From Gelatoporia subvermispora B (lineage: Eukaryota > Basidiomycota > Agaricomycetes > Polyporales > Gelatoporiaceae), in contig KB445803.1 in the NCBI GenBank assembly GCA_000320605.2, positions 316,382 to 380,381 of the forward strand: a stretch of DNA of 64,000 nucleotides. The letters are read 5' to 3'. The stretch's first letter is position 1; every line of letters begins with the position of its first letter. A program made the translations under genes and the position numbers. This document shows positions 11,828 through 23,903 of this stretch, in pieces. A model generated the notes under the pieces. It had not been told where the DNA came from. It saw nothing but the letters and a program-made list of their open reading frames with translations, and searched no databases.

Positions 11828-13640
11828 TCAGAAACTCGCGATAAATCTCTTTCTACTCTGATCGCTCATCTGCAAACCAGTGCACATGTAAATATCAGCC
11901 CCAAACCGATACTGACATTCGTGGGCTGGGCACACTTACACGGACAAAAAGCTCTATCCAGTCTTCCTTCATAATCGACTCCGGGGCACGATTCAAGGCC
12001 GCGCTATGTACCATCTGCGGGTTCCAAACCGTCTCCGACATGTAGCAAAATTTCGGCGGTAGCGGGAATGCTTGGGATACATCGTTCGGAAAATTCGAAG
12101 AGACCTGGACGATGTGCCCATCGGCGCCGAGCTTCTTCAGTGCCTCGGGGCCGCAGGTCTGAGCCAGTTTGACCAAGCGTTGGTTGAAATCATAGAGACA
12201 CATATGCCACCCATCTTCAGCGCCACCAACCATCAGGAGCTTTGTTCCACAGAGTCCATCGTCGTCACGGTAGTCAGCGTTATTGAACAAGAACGTTTCC
12301 GTTGCTCAATCTTGCCACTGGAGCACACGTGTGGCGCCAGTAGTCTCCCTGATGATGCGAAAGAGGGTGAACAGCGGGATTAAGTGGACCAGGGTCAGGT
12401 CACGAGATACCTGCAGCTCGATATCCACAAGGGCATGTTCCTTTGCATGATAGAACGGCACGTCAGGGTTCTCTGGCTCATGCCATGCATACGAACCAGC
12501 AGTCAGCACATTGATGTCGAGCGATTGCAGAGGAAAGTCGGCATAGCGCAGGATGCAGACAAAAGACGACGCTGTCGGGTCTATGGCTTCAGTGACGATT
12601 TGTTGAGGATCAATCTTGACAATTGCCAGGCATGGACTTGATCGCCACTGGACATACTCCATCCCCAACAAAGTGATGAGGATGTAGGTATCTGATATAA
12701 AGTTGCATGATCCAATACCGCAGCCCCTCAGCCACTGGCACATGAGACATTGTCGGTTGGCCAAGATCGCGGGTCATACATTGAGATTGAACTCACCAGA
12801 TGTATTTTGCCGGTTTTCCAGTTGATTACTCGAAGCTCCATCGGGACATTGGGTGAGTCGTCATAGTAAGTCTCCACAAAGGTGAAATAATCTCCACAAA
12901 TGTCTAAGTACTGATGGGCAATATTGCCATCAACGACCACCGGAAATGTAGGAGACACTGCCGCGGGATGAGGTCCACCATCACTCATGGAGACCAGATG
13001 GATGGTAACGTATTGCCTACGGACCTGTTAGTACCCGGCGAGCAGCAGCGTTCTCGTGAACATACTCAGTGCTTCCCTGTTCTTGTCTCTCCCACCGCTT
13101 CCCTACGACAAATATAAGACCTTCAACGGGGTCCACTCGGACCATGTCTCGATCGCTTCCGTCTGATAATGACCCAAGGTACCGCAATCCTTCGGCAATC
13201 CTCCGGATTCTCGATGGTAATTGGCGAACGCGCGCATCGTTCATGCCACCTGGCGCCATCGTCATATATGTTCCCCGGCGCTGGACGCATTCTATTGTAG
13301 CGGCGTCATACGTCGGGAAGAACGCGGTAGGTGAGAGATTCCACCAAGCGATCTGGTATAGTGTCAGAAGGTTTTTCTTCTTGACTATACCGAGTTGGTT
13401 TAAAGTGTTGTCTTCCATGCAGCTCAGCGTGAGGTTGACTCTGTATTGTATCGTAGCATCGCCATCGATGATGTCGCGGAGCAGTCTGCACACCTGATCA
13501 TTGGTCGAACACCATCGTCAACATATTTTCTTGAACGAGAAGTCGCAGCCGATGCTAACCTGCCTGCATCTCAGGACTTCTCTGAGATCAAGACGGGCAA
13601 AGACGAGGAGCGTGAGTTCCAAAGGCGTCTTCGTTATCAT
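11828..13640 (-). pseudogene. F-box family protein with a single in-frame nonsense codon
   Basis: Exons read from the reverse strand: 13640-13560 (F-box, MITKTPLELTLLVFARLDLREVLRCRQ split across the exon end), 13493-13066, 13016-12797, from 12734, and a last short exon ending at 11828. Intron phases and positions match the intact paralog at 18852 exactly. The only lesion I found is TGA at 12306-12308, where paralogs have TGG (QWQDWA). The frame stays open on both sides, so the break looks recent. F-box proteins of this kind would recruit substrates to SCF ubiquitin ligases. The C-terminal half has no domain I recognise. If translated, the product would stop after about 385 residues. A sequencing error or a real pseudogene are both possible. 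Confidence 0.75.
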
Positions 13641-14266
13641 CTGCCAGCTCTTGTGCTGGATACGAAAGAGCGGATCTGGGATAATGTCGAGTTGCGAAGT
13701 CCAGGAGTACCCACACCGTCGTGCGAAAACACACGAAGGATCTCTGTAGCTGCCCCATTTATATACCGCAGCACCGGGAATACCCCTTTCATTGTGCACG
13801 ATGATAATATCGCAAATCGAGGTCAGCGCTTCTCTGACTCGTCATCGATTGCAGATATCTGTAGACTGGACTCCGGTTCAAGCAGGCGCCATTACGAGGA
13901 GTCAGCTGACCGATGTTGGGGAAACATGGCAAACTATACAGGCACCTTCAGGGAGGTCATAAACGTATCTCGACCGAGAGCCCTCGGGGAGAAACAAAGA
14001 GGAACAGCAGCTGAACCTGCACAGGCAGCTGGCCAGAGGACGTCACACGTAGTCACGGGTCACTCGTGACCCGTGACTACATGTGACTGGGGCCTCGCGG
14101 CGCGGCAAGCGCTCCGTCGTCCGGCGGGAGTTGTGCTGCCCCGCATCCGCGACCTCCTCTCAGCCACGACATTGCTTACGACCACAACCACGCACTTGGA
14201 GCACCCTCGCAATCTCGCTTCATATCTCACCCAGGATTTTTATATCTAGACTTTTGCTTTGTACCA
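13641..14266. promoter_or_regulatory. Divergent intergenic region with a long perfect-looking palindrome
   Basis: This span separates the start of the reverse-strand F-box copy from the forward Atg15 gene. At 14042-14087 there is an inverted repeat with 22-base arms, 21 matches and a 2-base spacer. It contains repeated GTCAC/GTGAC units and lies about 180 bases before the Atg15 start. The arms could bind a dimeric factor or form a cruciform. No gene is supported here. Confidence 0.5.
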
Positions 14267-15900
14267 ATGTTCCATAGATTTCTGCCAAACGCATTACAAT
14301 ACCTTCTTGCATCATACCTCTGGAATCCAAGCTCTCCAAGTTCAGACCTGCCCCGCAATGCGCTGAGATTCGAGTTACGACATGAGCATGGGCTCGCGAA
14401 TGACACGACGATCGTGTTCTCCGACATACAACCACGCACCTCCCGCTTCGTGGATCAATCTTTAGACGTCCCAACCAGACATATCAAGGCATATCGACCA
14501 AGTTCGCAGGTCGACTTCCAACGCGCGCGATTTGGCGCAGCGCTTGTGCCACCATGGGACGAGGTCGAGTTGAACGGGCCAGACGTGCACGACCGCGAGA
14601 CGCTCCTCATGCTAGCGAAGATGACGAACAATGCGTACGCGGAGCCGGCCGACAAGGAGTGGTACGACCTCGGATCTGGTTGGAATAACGTATGTATCCC
14701 CTCCATTGTCCATCGTCATAATTATTGACGCCTGCTTGCTCAGAGCTATCCTTTCGGCTGGGAGCCCGATGCGGACGGGTTCCGCGGGCACGTCTTCGCG
14801 ACGCCGGACAATTCGACAGTTGTCATCTCCGTCAAGGGCACGTCCGCAGGGTGGATCGTCGGAGGCGGTGGCCCCACCGCGCGAAAGGACAAACTCAACG
14901 ACAACCTGCTGTTCTCGTGCTGCTGTGCGCGTGTAGGTCCAACGTGGTCGACGGTGTGCGGCTGTTATGAGGGCTCGTACAAGTGCGATCAGGGATGCCT
15001 AGAGAAGGCGTTAACGGAGGAGAGCTTGTTTTACTCTGTCGGAATCGTACGTGTTTAGTGCTGCGCTTGACACACTGCAACTGACGGGTACGACGTCCCC
15101 AGAATTTGTATAATAATGTAACATATATGTATCCGGGCGCTAATATCTGGCTAGTTGGTACGTACCTGTACCTCATGTACGCAACGAATTCACTAATCAG
15201 TTTTTCTTCAGGGCATTCTTTGGGCGGGTCCCTCGCATCGTTAATTGGTGTCACATTCGGTGTGCCCGTCGTAGCATTCGAAGCGCCGGGAGAGAAGCTT
15301 GCGTCACACCGTTTGCATCTACCTTCTCCAGTATGCACCCTTAATCTCCTCACTTGTGAGCGTAGGCGCACGCTCATCGCCCATCCAGCCTTCTCTGCAG
15401 CACGTCGTCCACGTATATCACACCGCAGACCCGATTGCTATGGGCACCTGTAACGGTGTCGCTTCCACCTGCGCGCTCGCAGGGTATGCCATGGAGACTC
15501 GGTACGTATTCAAACCCTCTGGTGGCAAAGGATCGAGTACTTATGTACCATTTAACCTAGATGCCATCTAGGCAAGATCATCCGCTACGACACTGTCTCG
15601 AAGGCCGGCTGGACCGTCGACATTCGAACGCACGGCATCAAAGTCGTCATTGACAGGCTCCTGTCTGACGATTGGGAAGAAAGCGGAAAGGATGGGAAGA
15701 ACGCGAAGAAGGGCAGGACGGGGAACCACACTGTCCCGAACCTGATAGATGAAGAGGATTGTGTGGTGGGTGCAGCTCCATACCTGAAACTGGTGTTTGA
15801 GACTGATTATGCTCGTTAGGATTGCTTTAATTGGGAGTTCGGAGACTACCGGAATCTCTCCTCGGTTGGTCCTGGGTGTATCCGTGGAACTGGAGCATAA
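14267..15900 (+). CDS. ATG15: Atg15 autophagic lipase
   Basis: A vacuolar class 3 lipase that breaks down membranes of autophagic and multivesicular bodies. Seven exons: 14267-14689, 14744-15046, 15103-15157, 15212-15330, 15389-15501, 15561-15765, 15820-15900. The catalytic serine lies in [11 protein letters not shown], formed exactly across an exon join. The likely acid is in [11 protein letters not shown] and the histidine in DIRTHGI. Family landmarks include [30 protein letters not shown] and DCFNWEFGD. Frames stay open across every join. Atg15 proteins normally start with a signal-anchor helix. Here the N-terminus ([15 protein letters not shown]) is only weakly hydrophobic, so an upstream start or exon may be missing. 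The tail ends soon after [10 protein letters not shown]. Confidence 0.88.
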
Positions 15901-15993
15901 TATGTCAATGTTTTATGTTGCAACAATAACACGATGCCTCCTTCCGGTCGCGCGTTGCGCCTAGTAACGTAGGACGTGCAACTACTACACTAA

Positions 15994-16066
15994 GGTCTCA
16001 TAGCTCAGTGGTTAGAGCATGCGATTGCAGATCGCAGGGCCGCGTGTTCGAATCACGCTGGGACCT
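15994..16066 (+). tRNA. tRNA-Cys (anticodon GCA), intronless
   Basis: The 73-base sequence folds as a tRNA. The acceptor stem GGTCTCA pairs with TGGGACC with one G-T pair. The D-arm box A is TAGCTCAGTGG. The anticodon stem TGCGA/TCGCA encloses the loop TTGCAGA, which gives GCA. The T-arm carries TTCGAAT. A run of T follows at 16069-16073 and would serve as RNA polymerase III terminator. Confidence 0.93.
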
Positions 16067-16489
16067 CAGTTTTTGCCGAGAGGGCCCGTACACATCACTC
16101 TGCATATTTCCCTTTGTAAGTAGATTGACCTGATAAATTAGTTGTGATCTTCGTCTACAGCAGCTCAGGCTATCATATTGTCTTGGATCTTTGACAACGC
16201 TTGCAGTGATATGCTTGGATGGCAACTGATGCGAAGACCAGATGATCGTGATACTGTAGTGCTCGTCTTGTGTCGCGTATCCACAGATAGTATCGACGGC
16301 AGTCAGAGGACGAGAGGCGCTGACTTTGATTCGCGAATCCATCGCCTAGACTGAAGAGTTAAGAATAGGCACCGGCCTCGAGAAGATACAAAAAGAGGCT
16401 ACGTAGAGCTTTTGCTTTGTGGTGCTGCGTGATTGACGAGTCCACGATTCCTGAAGCGTGTAGTACTGCCTCGGTGTAAGCTCCGGCGA
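16067..16489. other. Intergenic, nothing recognised beyond the pol III terminator
   Basis: Apart from the T run after the tRNA I see no coding frame or repeat. The last part may be the former promoter of the F-box pseudogene at 16490. Confidence 0.35.
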
Positions 16490-18135
16490 ATGCTAACCAA
16501 GACGCCCCTGGAGCTCACTCTCTTAGTCTTCACACATCTTTCTAGATGAGACGTCCTGAGAGGTAAGCAGGTAAGTGCCAGCTTGAAGTTATATTCTTCT
16601 GCGACATCACCGAAAAAATTGTTTTGGTGATGGCAATATCTAGGTGTGCAAGTCGCTGCGCAACGTGGTTGATGGCGATGCTATAATGCAGTACCGGATC
16701 AATCTTGCGCTGAGCTGCATGGAAGACAACCCTCTTAACCAGCTAGGAATTAGTCAGGAAGAAGAATTTGCTGAAATTGTACCAGATGGCTTGGTGGAAT
16801 CTTTCGCCCGCAGCGTTCCTCGTCGTGAACAAATATTGGGATCCCTGTCCCTGGCGATGGGGGGCTTGTGTCTCTCTATCTGATCATGAGAACATAACGA
16901 TCGACCAGTTGCCGTCGCTAATACGAAGGATCCCCACAAGGGTGGAGGACCTAGAGATGGAAGCAGGCGGATGCGACCCGAACGTGATTCGAGCGGACCC
17001 AGCTCAGAATCTCATTCTCATCGTAGGAAAGACGTGGGTGAAGCTGGAGGAAGGCTTGAGAAAGTAAGTGGTTCGGAACGCTACTTCCTACGACCTGACC
17101 ACTCCGCAGGAATTATATGACCATCCATCTTATATCCATGAGCGATGGTGGGCCCCATCCCGCAGCCATATGTCCGACGTTCTCGAAACCGGTCGATGGC
17201 CATACTGTCCACCACCACTTAGAGGTCTGCGGAGATGACCTCAAAGTTATGTGGAAACATACCATGACAATTCGCCTCAAGTCTCTATGGGGCTTCGAGT
17301 GCTCAGTTGGAAGACTGGTAATGTACATCTTGTAGGTCCTTGCTTGATGTCTGACCAGCGATCTCCGCCTCCTGACGATCTTACCCGCAGTGGGTCCACG
17401 ATTATGGCATCGGGGCGTGTAATTTCCTATCGGACTCCTATATCGCCATGCCGCTCCTAGGCATGAATCATATACAATGGCGTTCGACTTCGTGTTTGGC
17501 GATTGTCAAGATTGATCCTCGGAAAATCATTACGGAAGCCGTGGAACCGGTTCAGTCGTCCTTTGTCTGCATCTTGCGCTACTCCAACATTCCCTTGCAA
17601 TCTGTCGACATCAACGCGCTGATGGCTGGCTCATACGTGATGCGTGAACCACAAATCCCTGATGTCCCATTTCGCTATGTGAACGAACATTCCCTCGTTG
17701 ACATCGCACTGGGCATATCTCGTGACCTCTTTCATCCACCTCATTCCACTGTCAACCCTATTCCGCATTATCAAAGGCATACACGATGTGACACAAATGT
17801 TACCTTGGGGCGAGTGAGCAGTGGACACGTTCTTGGTTAATGAAGATGATTACATCCGAGCGAACAGAGGATTATGTGGAACAAAGCTACTAGCAGTCAA
17901 TGTTGTGGAAGACGGGTGGCACATGCCTGGACGATTTGGATCAACACTTGGTCAAAGTGGCTCAGTACTGTGGCCCCCAGGTGTTGAATAAGCTCGGCGC
18001 TCATGGCGGTATTGTTCCAGGGCCGTCGAATTTTCCGGAGGACGTGGCCCGAGCATTACCACTTCAGCGGAAATTTTTGCTACATGATAGAGAAAGTCCT
18101 GGACCCGGCAATTATAATGGCATGGTAGGTCAACC
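16490..18135 (+). pseudogene. F-box family pseudogene with stops and frameshifts
   Basis: The F-box exon starts MLTKTPLELTLLVFTHLSR and then hits TGA. The second exon (from 16644) has CMEDNPLNQLGI, after which the frame slips before LYQMAWWNLSPAAF. Later parts are recognisable in shifting frames: MSDGGPHPAA (17140), LSWKTGNVHLV (17300), HIQWRSTSCLAIVKIDP (17470) and VKVAQYCGPQVLNKLGAHGG (17950). At least four disabling changes are present. Gene order and exon order match the intact copy at 18852, so this is a decayed tandem duplicate. Confidence 0.8.
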
Positions 18136-18851
18136 ACGGCTGCGTGCTGAGGTCGTTGCTAGCACAATATACTGCAGCACTTGCTAACGAGAACGTTACC
18201 GATGCTCCATGCGCCACGGGCTGCAGACAAAGCGCGAAGCAGAGAGCCGAGTACAGTCTATCGCACAAGATCCGGGCTTTCACATCAGATACATAGATCA
18301 TCAAGGGAAGCGAAGTATCCTTTTGTAATGTGTATCTGCAGTCCTGCTGTTCAAAAAAGGTGACATGGCCGCGTCGGCGGCTGCGGTAGGTTTGCCGCAT
18401 TAATTGGTGGTAAACGCTGGCGCTGATTCGGACACCCGGACTTTCCAATTCGCCGACGTCCAATGTGATCTCCTCCTCCTCCTCCTCCTCCTCCTCCTCC
18501 TCCTCCTCCCTCGACCTGGCCCATACGAAATTCGGATGGTCAGGCCTCTAGAGCTTCAGCTGGGCTTCAGGTGTTCGCCCCATCACCACTGAGCTGAGTT
18601 GCCATTCGCAGACTCCTATCGATGGCAGGGCCGGGAAACGCCGACCTCAATTAGTGATCTTACTCCCATCGTCCTGAACAAAGGAAGAGATAGCCGCGTC
18701 GCAGCAATACATATGCGAGGATTCCATACGGGTCTCTCGTCCTGCGATCTTACATGTCTGATAGTGTACTAGGTCCTTATCTCCTGAAACCTGAAGCTTG
18801 AAGCCTGACGTTCCTCTTAAATCACTGTTTTCGCACAAGAGCTGCTGGGCG
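18136..18851. other. Intergenic between the F-box pseudogene and the intact F-box gene
   Basis: The span contains a TCC microsatellite at about 18471-18510. The remainder has no supported gene. The 3' part should hold the promoter of the intact F-box gene. Confidence 0.4.
18471..18510 (+). repeat. TCC trinucleotide microsatellite
   Basis: About 13 tandem copies of TCC, uninterrupted. It lies outside any supported exon, between two F-box paralogs, and could be polymorphic in length. Confidence 0.9.
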
Positions 18852-20646
18852 ATGACTCAGATACCGGTGGAGCTTACTCTCCTGATCTTCTCCGATCTTG
18901 ATTTCAGACAGGTCCTGAGATGTAGACAGGTTAGCACCAGCTTCGATATTCCTCCTGAGGTATTGTTGACAAACGTGCTTGGCCCACGAATAGGCATGTA
19001 AATCGTTTCGCGACATTGTTGACAGCGACGCTGCGATCCAGTACAAGATTAATCTGGCACTGGGTTGCATGGAAGACAACCCCTCTAACCGGCTCGGAAT
19101 AATCAAGAAGAAGAATCTGCTGAGACTGCACCAGATGGCTTGGTGGAACCTGTCGCCCGCGGCGTTGGCCCCGTTTAAAGGCGACGAAACGACGTCCGGA
19201 CCCAGGCGCTGGGGAGCTTACATTTCATCAACGGGCCGAGGCGAGTTGACGCATACGAAGGTCAACCAGCTCCCATCACAAATAAGGAGGATCCCCGGTG
19301 CATCGTGGTATCTCGGGGACATAGCGGAAGGAAACAGTGGCGAGATAGTCCGTTTAGATCCAGCTCAGAATCTAATCCTTGTTTTTGGGGATGCCTGGGA
19401 TGAACTTGATCAGAACGGCGACGTGACGTATGTATCTCGCAACGAACCGGATTCCTATGCACGTACTGATCGCCTACAGGACGTGGATCGCTGTCTACCC
19501 GATATCTATGATCGATGGGGCAGCCCATCCCGCAGCCGCGTCTCCGACACTCCCAATAGTGGTAGATGGCACAATTGCCCACCAGCACATAGATGTTTTC
19601 GGAGATTACTTTATCTTCGTGGAGATCCTCCATCGCACCTCGATGGAACTCCGAGTCTTCAACTGGAAAACTGGTAATGTCCACCTCGTGAGCGCCCACC
19701 TCGATGCATAGCTCGTATTGTCAGCTTACTGACTATCTTACTTGCAGTGGCTCCGCGGTTATGGCATCGGAGAATGCAATTTCATCTCGGATTCTCACAT
19801 CATCATTTCTCTCCTGGGCATGAAGAATGTTCGATGGCGATCGACTTCGTGTTTGGCAATTGCTAAAGTTGACCCTGAGCAAATCGTTACTCAGGCCATG
19901 AAACCAAAAGGATCGTCCTTTGTCTGCATCTTGCGTTACCCGAACTCTCGTCTCAGCTCGATCAACCTCAACGTACTGACTGCTGGCTCATATGCAATGT
20001 GTGAGCCCTACAAAACCGACGTCCCGTTCCGCTATGCAAATGAGCATGCTCTCGTGGATATTCGGCTAGGTATATCTCGTGACCTTGAACTGATCCACTT
20101 GATTCCATTGTCGATTCTCCGCCGCATCATCGGAGACACGAATGGTGTCACACGAGTCTTTCAATGGGAAGATTGGGCGATGGAAACGTTTTTGCTCAAT
20201 CTCGATGACTACTGCACGGATAGAGGACTCTGTAGGACAAAGTTACTGGCCGCCCGCGGCGTGGAGAATGGATGGTGTCTTCGTCTCTACGACTTCAATC
20301 AACGGTTGGTCAAGTTGGCCCAGTCCTGCGCCCCCGACGCGTTGAAGGAGCTCGGCGCGGAGGGAGAAATCGTTCAGTTGTCGTCCAATATTCCGGAGGA
20401 CGTAGCTCGAGCATTCCCACTTCCGCCGAGATTTTGTTACATGGTAGAGAAAGTCCTGGGTGCTCGACTATTCCACAGTACGGCCTTGAACCATACGCCC
20501 CATCTGACCCTGGGGGAAGACTGGATAGAGTTTGGGGCTTTGGTAAGTGTGCTGGAGACTATCACAGTTTATCTGTTTATTTACTTGGTTGCTGGACTCT
20601 ACAGATGGCCGAGGGGGGTATTGGAAAATTCCTTGCTGTCTTTTGA
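18852..20646 (+). CDS. F-box family protein, intact member of local cluster
   Basis: Five exons (18852-18929, 18994-19427, 19480-19687, 19748-20542, 20605-20646) give an open frame of 518 residues. The F-box occupies about residues 3-40 (MTQIPVELTLLIFSDLDF, then CRQACKSFRDIVDSDAAIQY). The rest has family blocks CMEDNPSNRLGI, AWWNLSPAAL, VFNWKTGNVHL, HLIPLSILRRII, LYDFNQRLVKLAQ and ARAFPLPPRFCY. The last exon gives a short end, KFLAVF. The family probably acts as substrate receptors of SCF ubiquitin ligases; the long C-terminal region has no named domain that I recognise. Two decayed copies and one near-intact copy lie within 8 kb. Confidence 0.82.
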
Positions 20647-21089
20647 CTGGGATAGTACGGTCCGGACTCCGAAGTCGGCGAGATCTGACAATTTGAACAT
20701 CATGAACATTGGAGGCGAGACAACCTCTCAACCGCAGCTTGATGACGCGAATCCGCGGCCGAGATGGAAGATTCGCGGGGCTGGGGTCAAGGGCAAAGGG
20801 AGTGATCTGCGCTCACTGTTAAGAACAATATGTGCCCATTAATCTATCGTTGCCAGCGCCTGCCGCCGAGCATCACCTGTCCGTAATAATGGTCCGAGAG
20901 AATTGATCACCCATGAGTATGAAACAGCGCCTGCATTGGATCCGGCAGTGTGATATTTGCGCTTCATGAACGAGATAAGGTCAGTGACGTCGTAAGTTCG
21001 TCGCTGCAACGTGCAAAGGGCGCTACGGGGCGAGGAACACTCTACTTGCGATCTATTTCATGAGACACCGGCGACAACATGTCTTGCAC
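20647..21089. other. Intergenic, nothing recognised
   Basis: No coding frame with family similarity. It separates the F-box gene from the reversed TrpRS relic. Confidence 0.35.
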
Positions 21090-22400
21090 GTAACATCTAG
21101 GAGAAAAAGAACAGTGGATGGGGCACATTTGGCTCTCAATGCGCGCATGCCTCACTTCCTGTATTCTCGTCGCGCTCTTCGAGAGTAGGCTACACCAGCG
21201 CGACGCGCACCCACCCCTCCCGCAGCGTCTCTCCCGAGATCCCCCTAGCGCGCTCCGCACAGTCAGCTCACGTAACTGCATCCAGATTCACCCGCTGTTC
21301 CCTCAGCCACTCGGGCTCCACCCGTGGGTCATTCAAGACCTAGTCAACCTTGCCCACGACACTCGACTTGAGCGCACCGTGGTCCCTGACCATGTAGTAC
21401 GCCGCCAACACCGGCCCCCCTTCGCTCATGCCCATGGTGAAGATCGTGAGGAGGTTCGCTGCGCCCGGCCGAGCCTGCGCGTCGTACATGATGCTGGTGC
21501 AAAGACTCGCGAAAAAGCTGGGGATCCTCTATGTGCCGTCGGCGAGATGGATGCGCGAGTCCACGTGGGGGGCAAATTTGGTCATTTTAGACAAAGGGTC
21601 CTCGAGGGAGAGAACGCGACGAGAATGTATAGGAGAGGACGGTCAGGTACGTGAAATGTGGTCAAATTAGACGTTCGCTTGCTGATGATGTGCTGTGGAA
21701 GAGGGAGGGGTGGGACGCTTGCCTTGATGGCCCGGTTGACATGTCCGCCTAGTCATGCGAACGCTCGAGGTACTTCATCACCAGCGAGGACATGGGTAGC
21801 TCCATAAGGGCTTCGTGTCAGAGCACGATGAGATAACTTCTAGGTACCTCGTACTTGTAGGCGAGATGTCCCGCTGCTTGTAGGACAGGGTAGGTGAATA
21901 GACCGGCGTTGAGTAAGAGTTCGCCGCCTTCGGACTCAGTATGACCAGGAGTCTACAGTCCTATGAATGTCGCCCAGTGAACCATAGCAGCTTGTATACA
22001 AGCATCTCGATCAATGGAAACGAGAACCGCAAGCCCAACCTTTGAGCCGTACTTTCAAGGCTTGTGGGCCCTACGACAGCGTTACTGTATGCCACCCTAG
22101 ATTTTGAGATATAGGCTGACGGCCAGGATATACACAGTGATGGTCCCGGTAGGCTGAATGGCGGAGAGGATGACCCCAGGGATTGAGACAGGAGATGCCA
22201 AGATTGCATTACTCGTTGATTGTTGAGAATAGTGCCGCAGTTTTGCGAGACGACAGGGCAGCGCACGAACATCTGTAGTCGCCGAGCGCTCTGTAGCCTG
22301 ACCTTCCCGCCTCCTCAACGTCAGCGTTACGGCAAGGGAAATAGTTGTTCGCAGTGGATGAGACGCCACGCTGCTCGGCTGACGCCTCACACGCGTCCGA
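21090..22400 (-). pseudogene. Relic of mitochondrial tryptophanyl-tRNA synthetase (reverse strand)
   Basis: Reading the reverse strand gives damaged equivalents of the intact gene at 50283. Near 22140-22200 there is VILSAIQPTGT (intact: [11 protein letters not shown]). Near 21600 there is a degraded counterpart of the KMSKS loop region. At 21480-21200 there are ARPGAANLLTI and a degraded ERAR.ISGETLREG end. Similarity continues past the stop codon into the 3' flank (21190-21090), and an intron before the KMSKS exon is retained, so the copy arose from DNA rather than a spliced RNA. The middle third, including the helical nucleotide-binding part, is not recognisable. The shared leader CCACTGCGAACAA is present near 22340-22360. 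Confidence 0.72.
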
Positions 22401-23903
22401 CCTCAACCTAGCTTTACCTCTATCGTTCCCTATAACGGTCCCACTACTGACGATAGCGACCCCAGATAACACCCGCAACTGTACCTACGTTGTACGCGGT
22501 ATACAAGTGATCAGACTTTTTTACACAAATTGAAAAAAGACCGCGGATAACACCCGCGTCATAACAATATTAGGTAGCGCCCGCGCGAGTGTGCAGCCTC
22601 ATCTTCTTAATGTTATGCAACTCGGTGCCCTCTGCACGCTGGCGCAAGGCCCTGAATTCCCCCCTACACAGGATTGCGATGATGAGGTACTACCATAGGG
22701 ACCCCATGAATGCACTGTTCGGCGCGTCTACACGGGAAAAATTGTGAATAATCGATGTGGAAGTGAGGAGGACGTAGAGGACAAGAAGAGGCTCGGAAAG
22801 GGCGTCGAGAACGAGACCAACAGGTGCGTTGTTTGCTTATGAACGGCTTGGTCTGCATGCTAAATGGACGGATAAACACAAGTCAAGCACAAGACATGGG
22901 CCCCTTCTTCCATGGGTTATGCTACTACTTGACCGCATTCGTTGCTCTGCATCCGGATCGTTACTTCCTCCCGGATATCCCCATCGTCTCGTCGTTACCA
23001 CCGCCTCAACCCCATCTGCTCAGCACGGAAGACAACGTCTGGAAGCTAGTCCTAACATCCGTCCAGTCGCCCTCTGACCTCTGTCCACCCTATCCGAGCC
23101 AAGTCAACTATACATCATATGATCCTCGAATGTCCGAGGATGTTAATATCCGTAACCCGGGCCACCGGTCCATATTGTTGGTCCATTCATTTCGAATCAC
23201 AATCACACGGCTTGTCGCTGGCAGCAAGAGGAACCTTGCATGGAGTTCCGAGGCTTAGTGTTGACTTTGCCACCTACAAGCCACCGGCTTGTATGCGACT
23301 GCCGGTGTTGCGTTGACCAGTGTCCTCGCCTGCCAGACAGACGTTCGTTTCCGACGCTATGTTCTTCCGCCGCTGAAGTCAGGCCCGACGCTCGAGCGCC
23401 GGGCCCCGTGCATTCCCCTGCTGACCAACGTGGACCTTTTTAGACTATTTCCCTCACCAATCGGAGCAATGTTTGACGATAACGTTCGCACAGGTAATTT
23501 CCGTATTGGGTGAACTGTGGCGATGCTCTGACTGCGTCTTGATTCTGGAGGCACAGGCGAGCCGCCCTGGACCTAACTTGACGCTTGCATCCACCTGGAT
23601 TTCCCTCGGTCACTCCGCTGCACCTCCAGTGAAAGATGAAATTCCTGATGGTCCACCGCGACTTTGTTGGGGAGAGGGATGTGTGCATAATCTTCATGGT
23701 CTCATCGACGTCACATACGATCAGGTATATATATCTTCCATGCAGACGTCAACCTGTTGGGCTGTGTTTGCCACAGGCTGGCATTAGATGTATCAGCTGC
23801 CCGCTGCTGTGGTTTCTTACTATTCCCCGAACCCTGTCGTTGACGTCCCCCTCGCCGACCTTCCTAATCATCTCCTGCACGACCTCATAGTCTTCATTTG
23901 TTG
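22401..23903. other. Gene-poor stretch before the NLR gene
   Basis: Several short frames exist but none shows family similarity or a convincing exon chain. A short phrase, GATAACACCCGC, occurs twice (about 22465 and 22535). The end of this span should contain the promoter and leader of the NLR gene. Confidence 0.35.

Noticed and set aside
13446..14069. Forward frame of 207 codons
   Set aside because: Its first part is antisense to the F-box exons of the reverse-strand copy and the rest crosses the palindrome; no domain.
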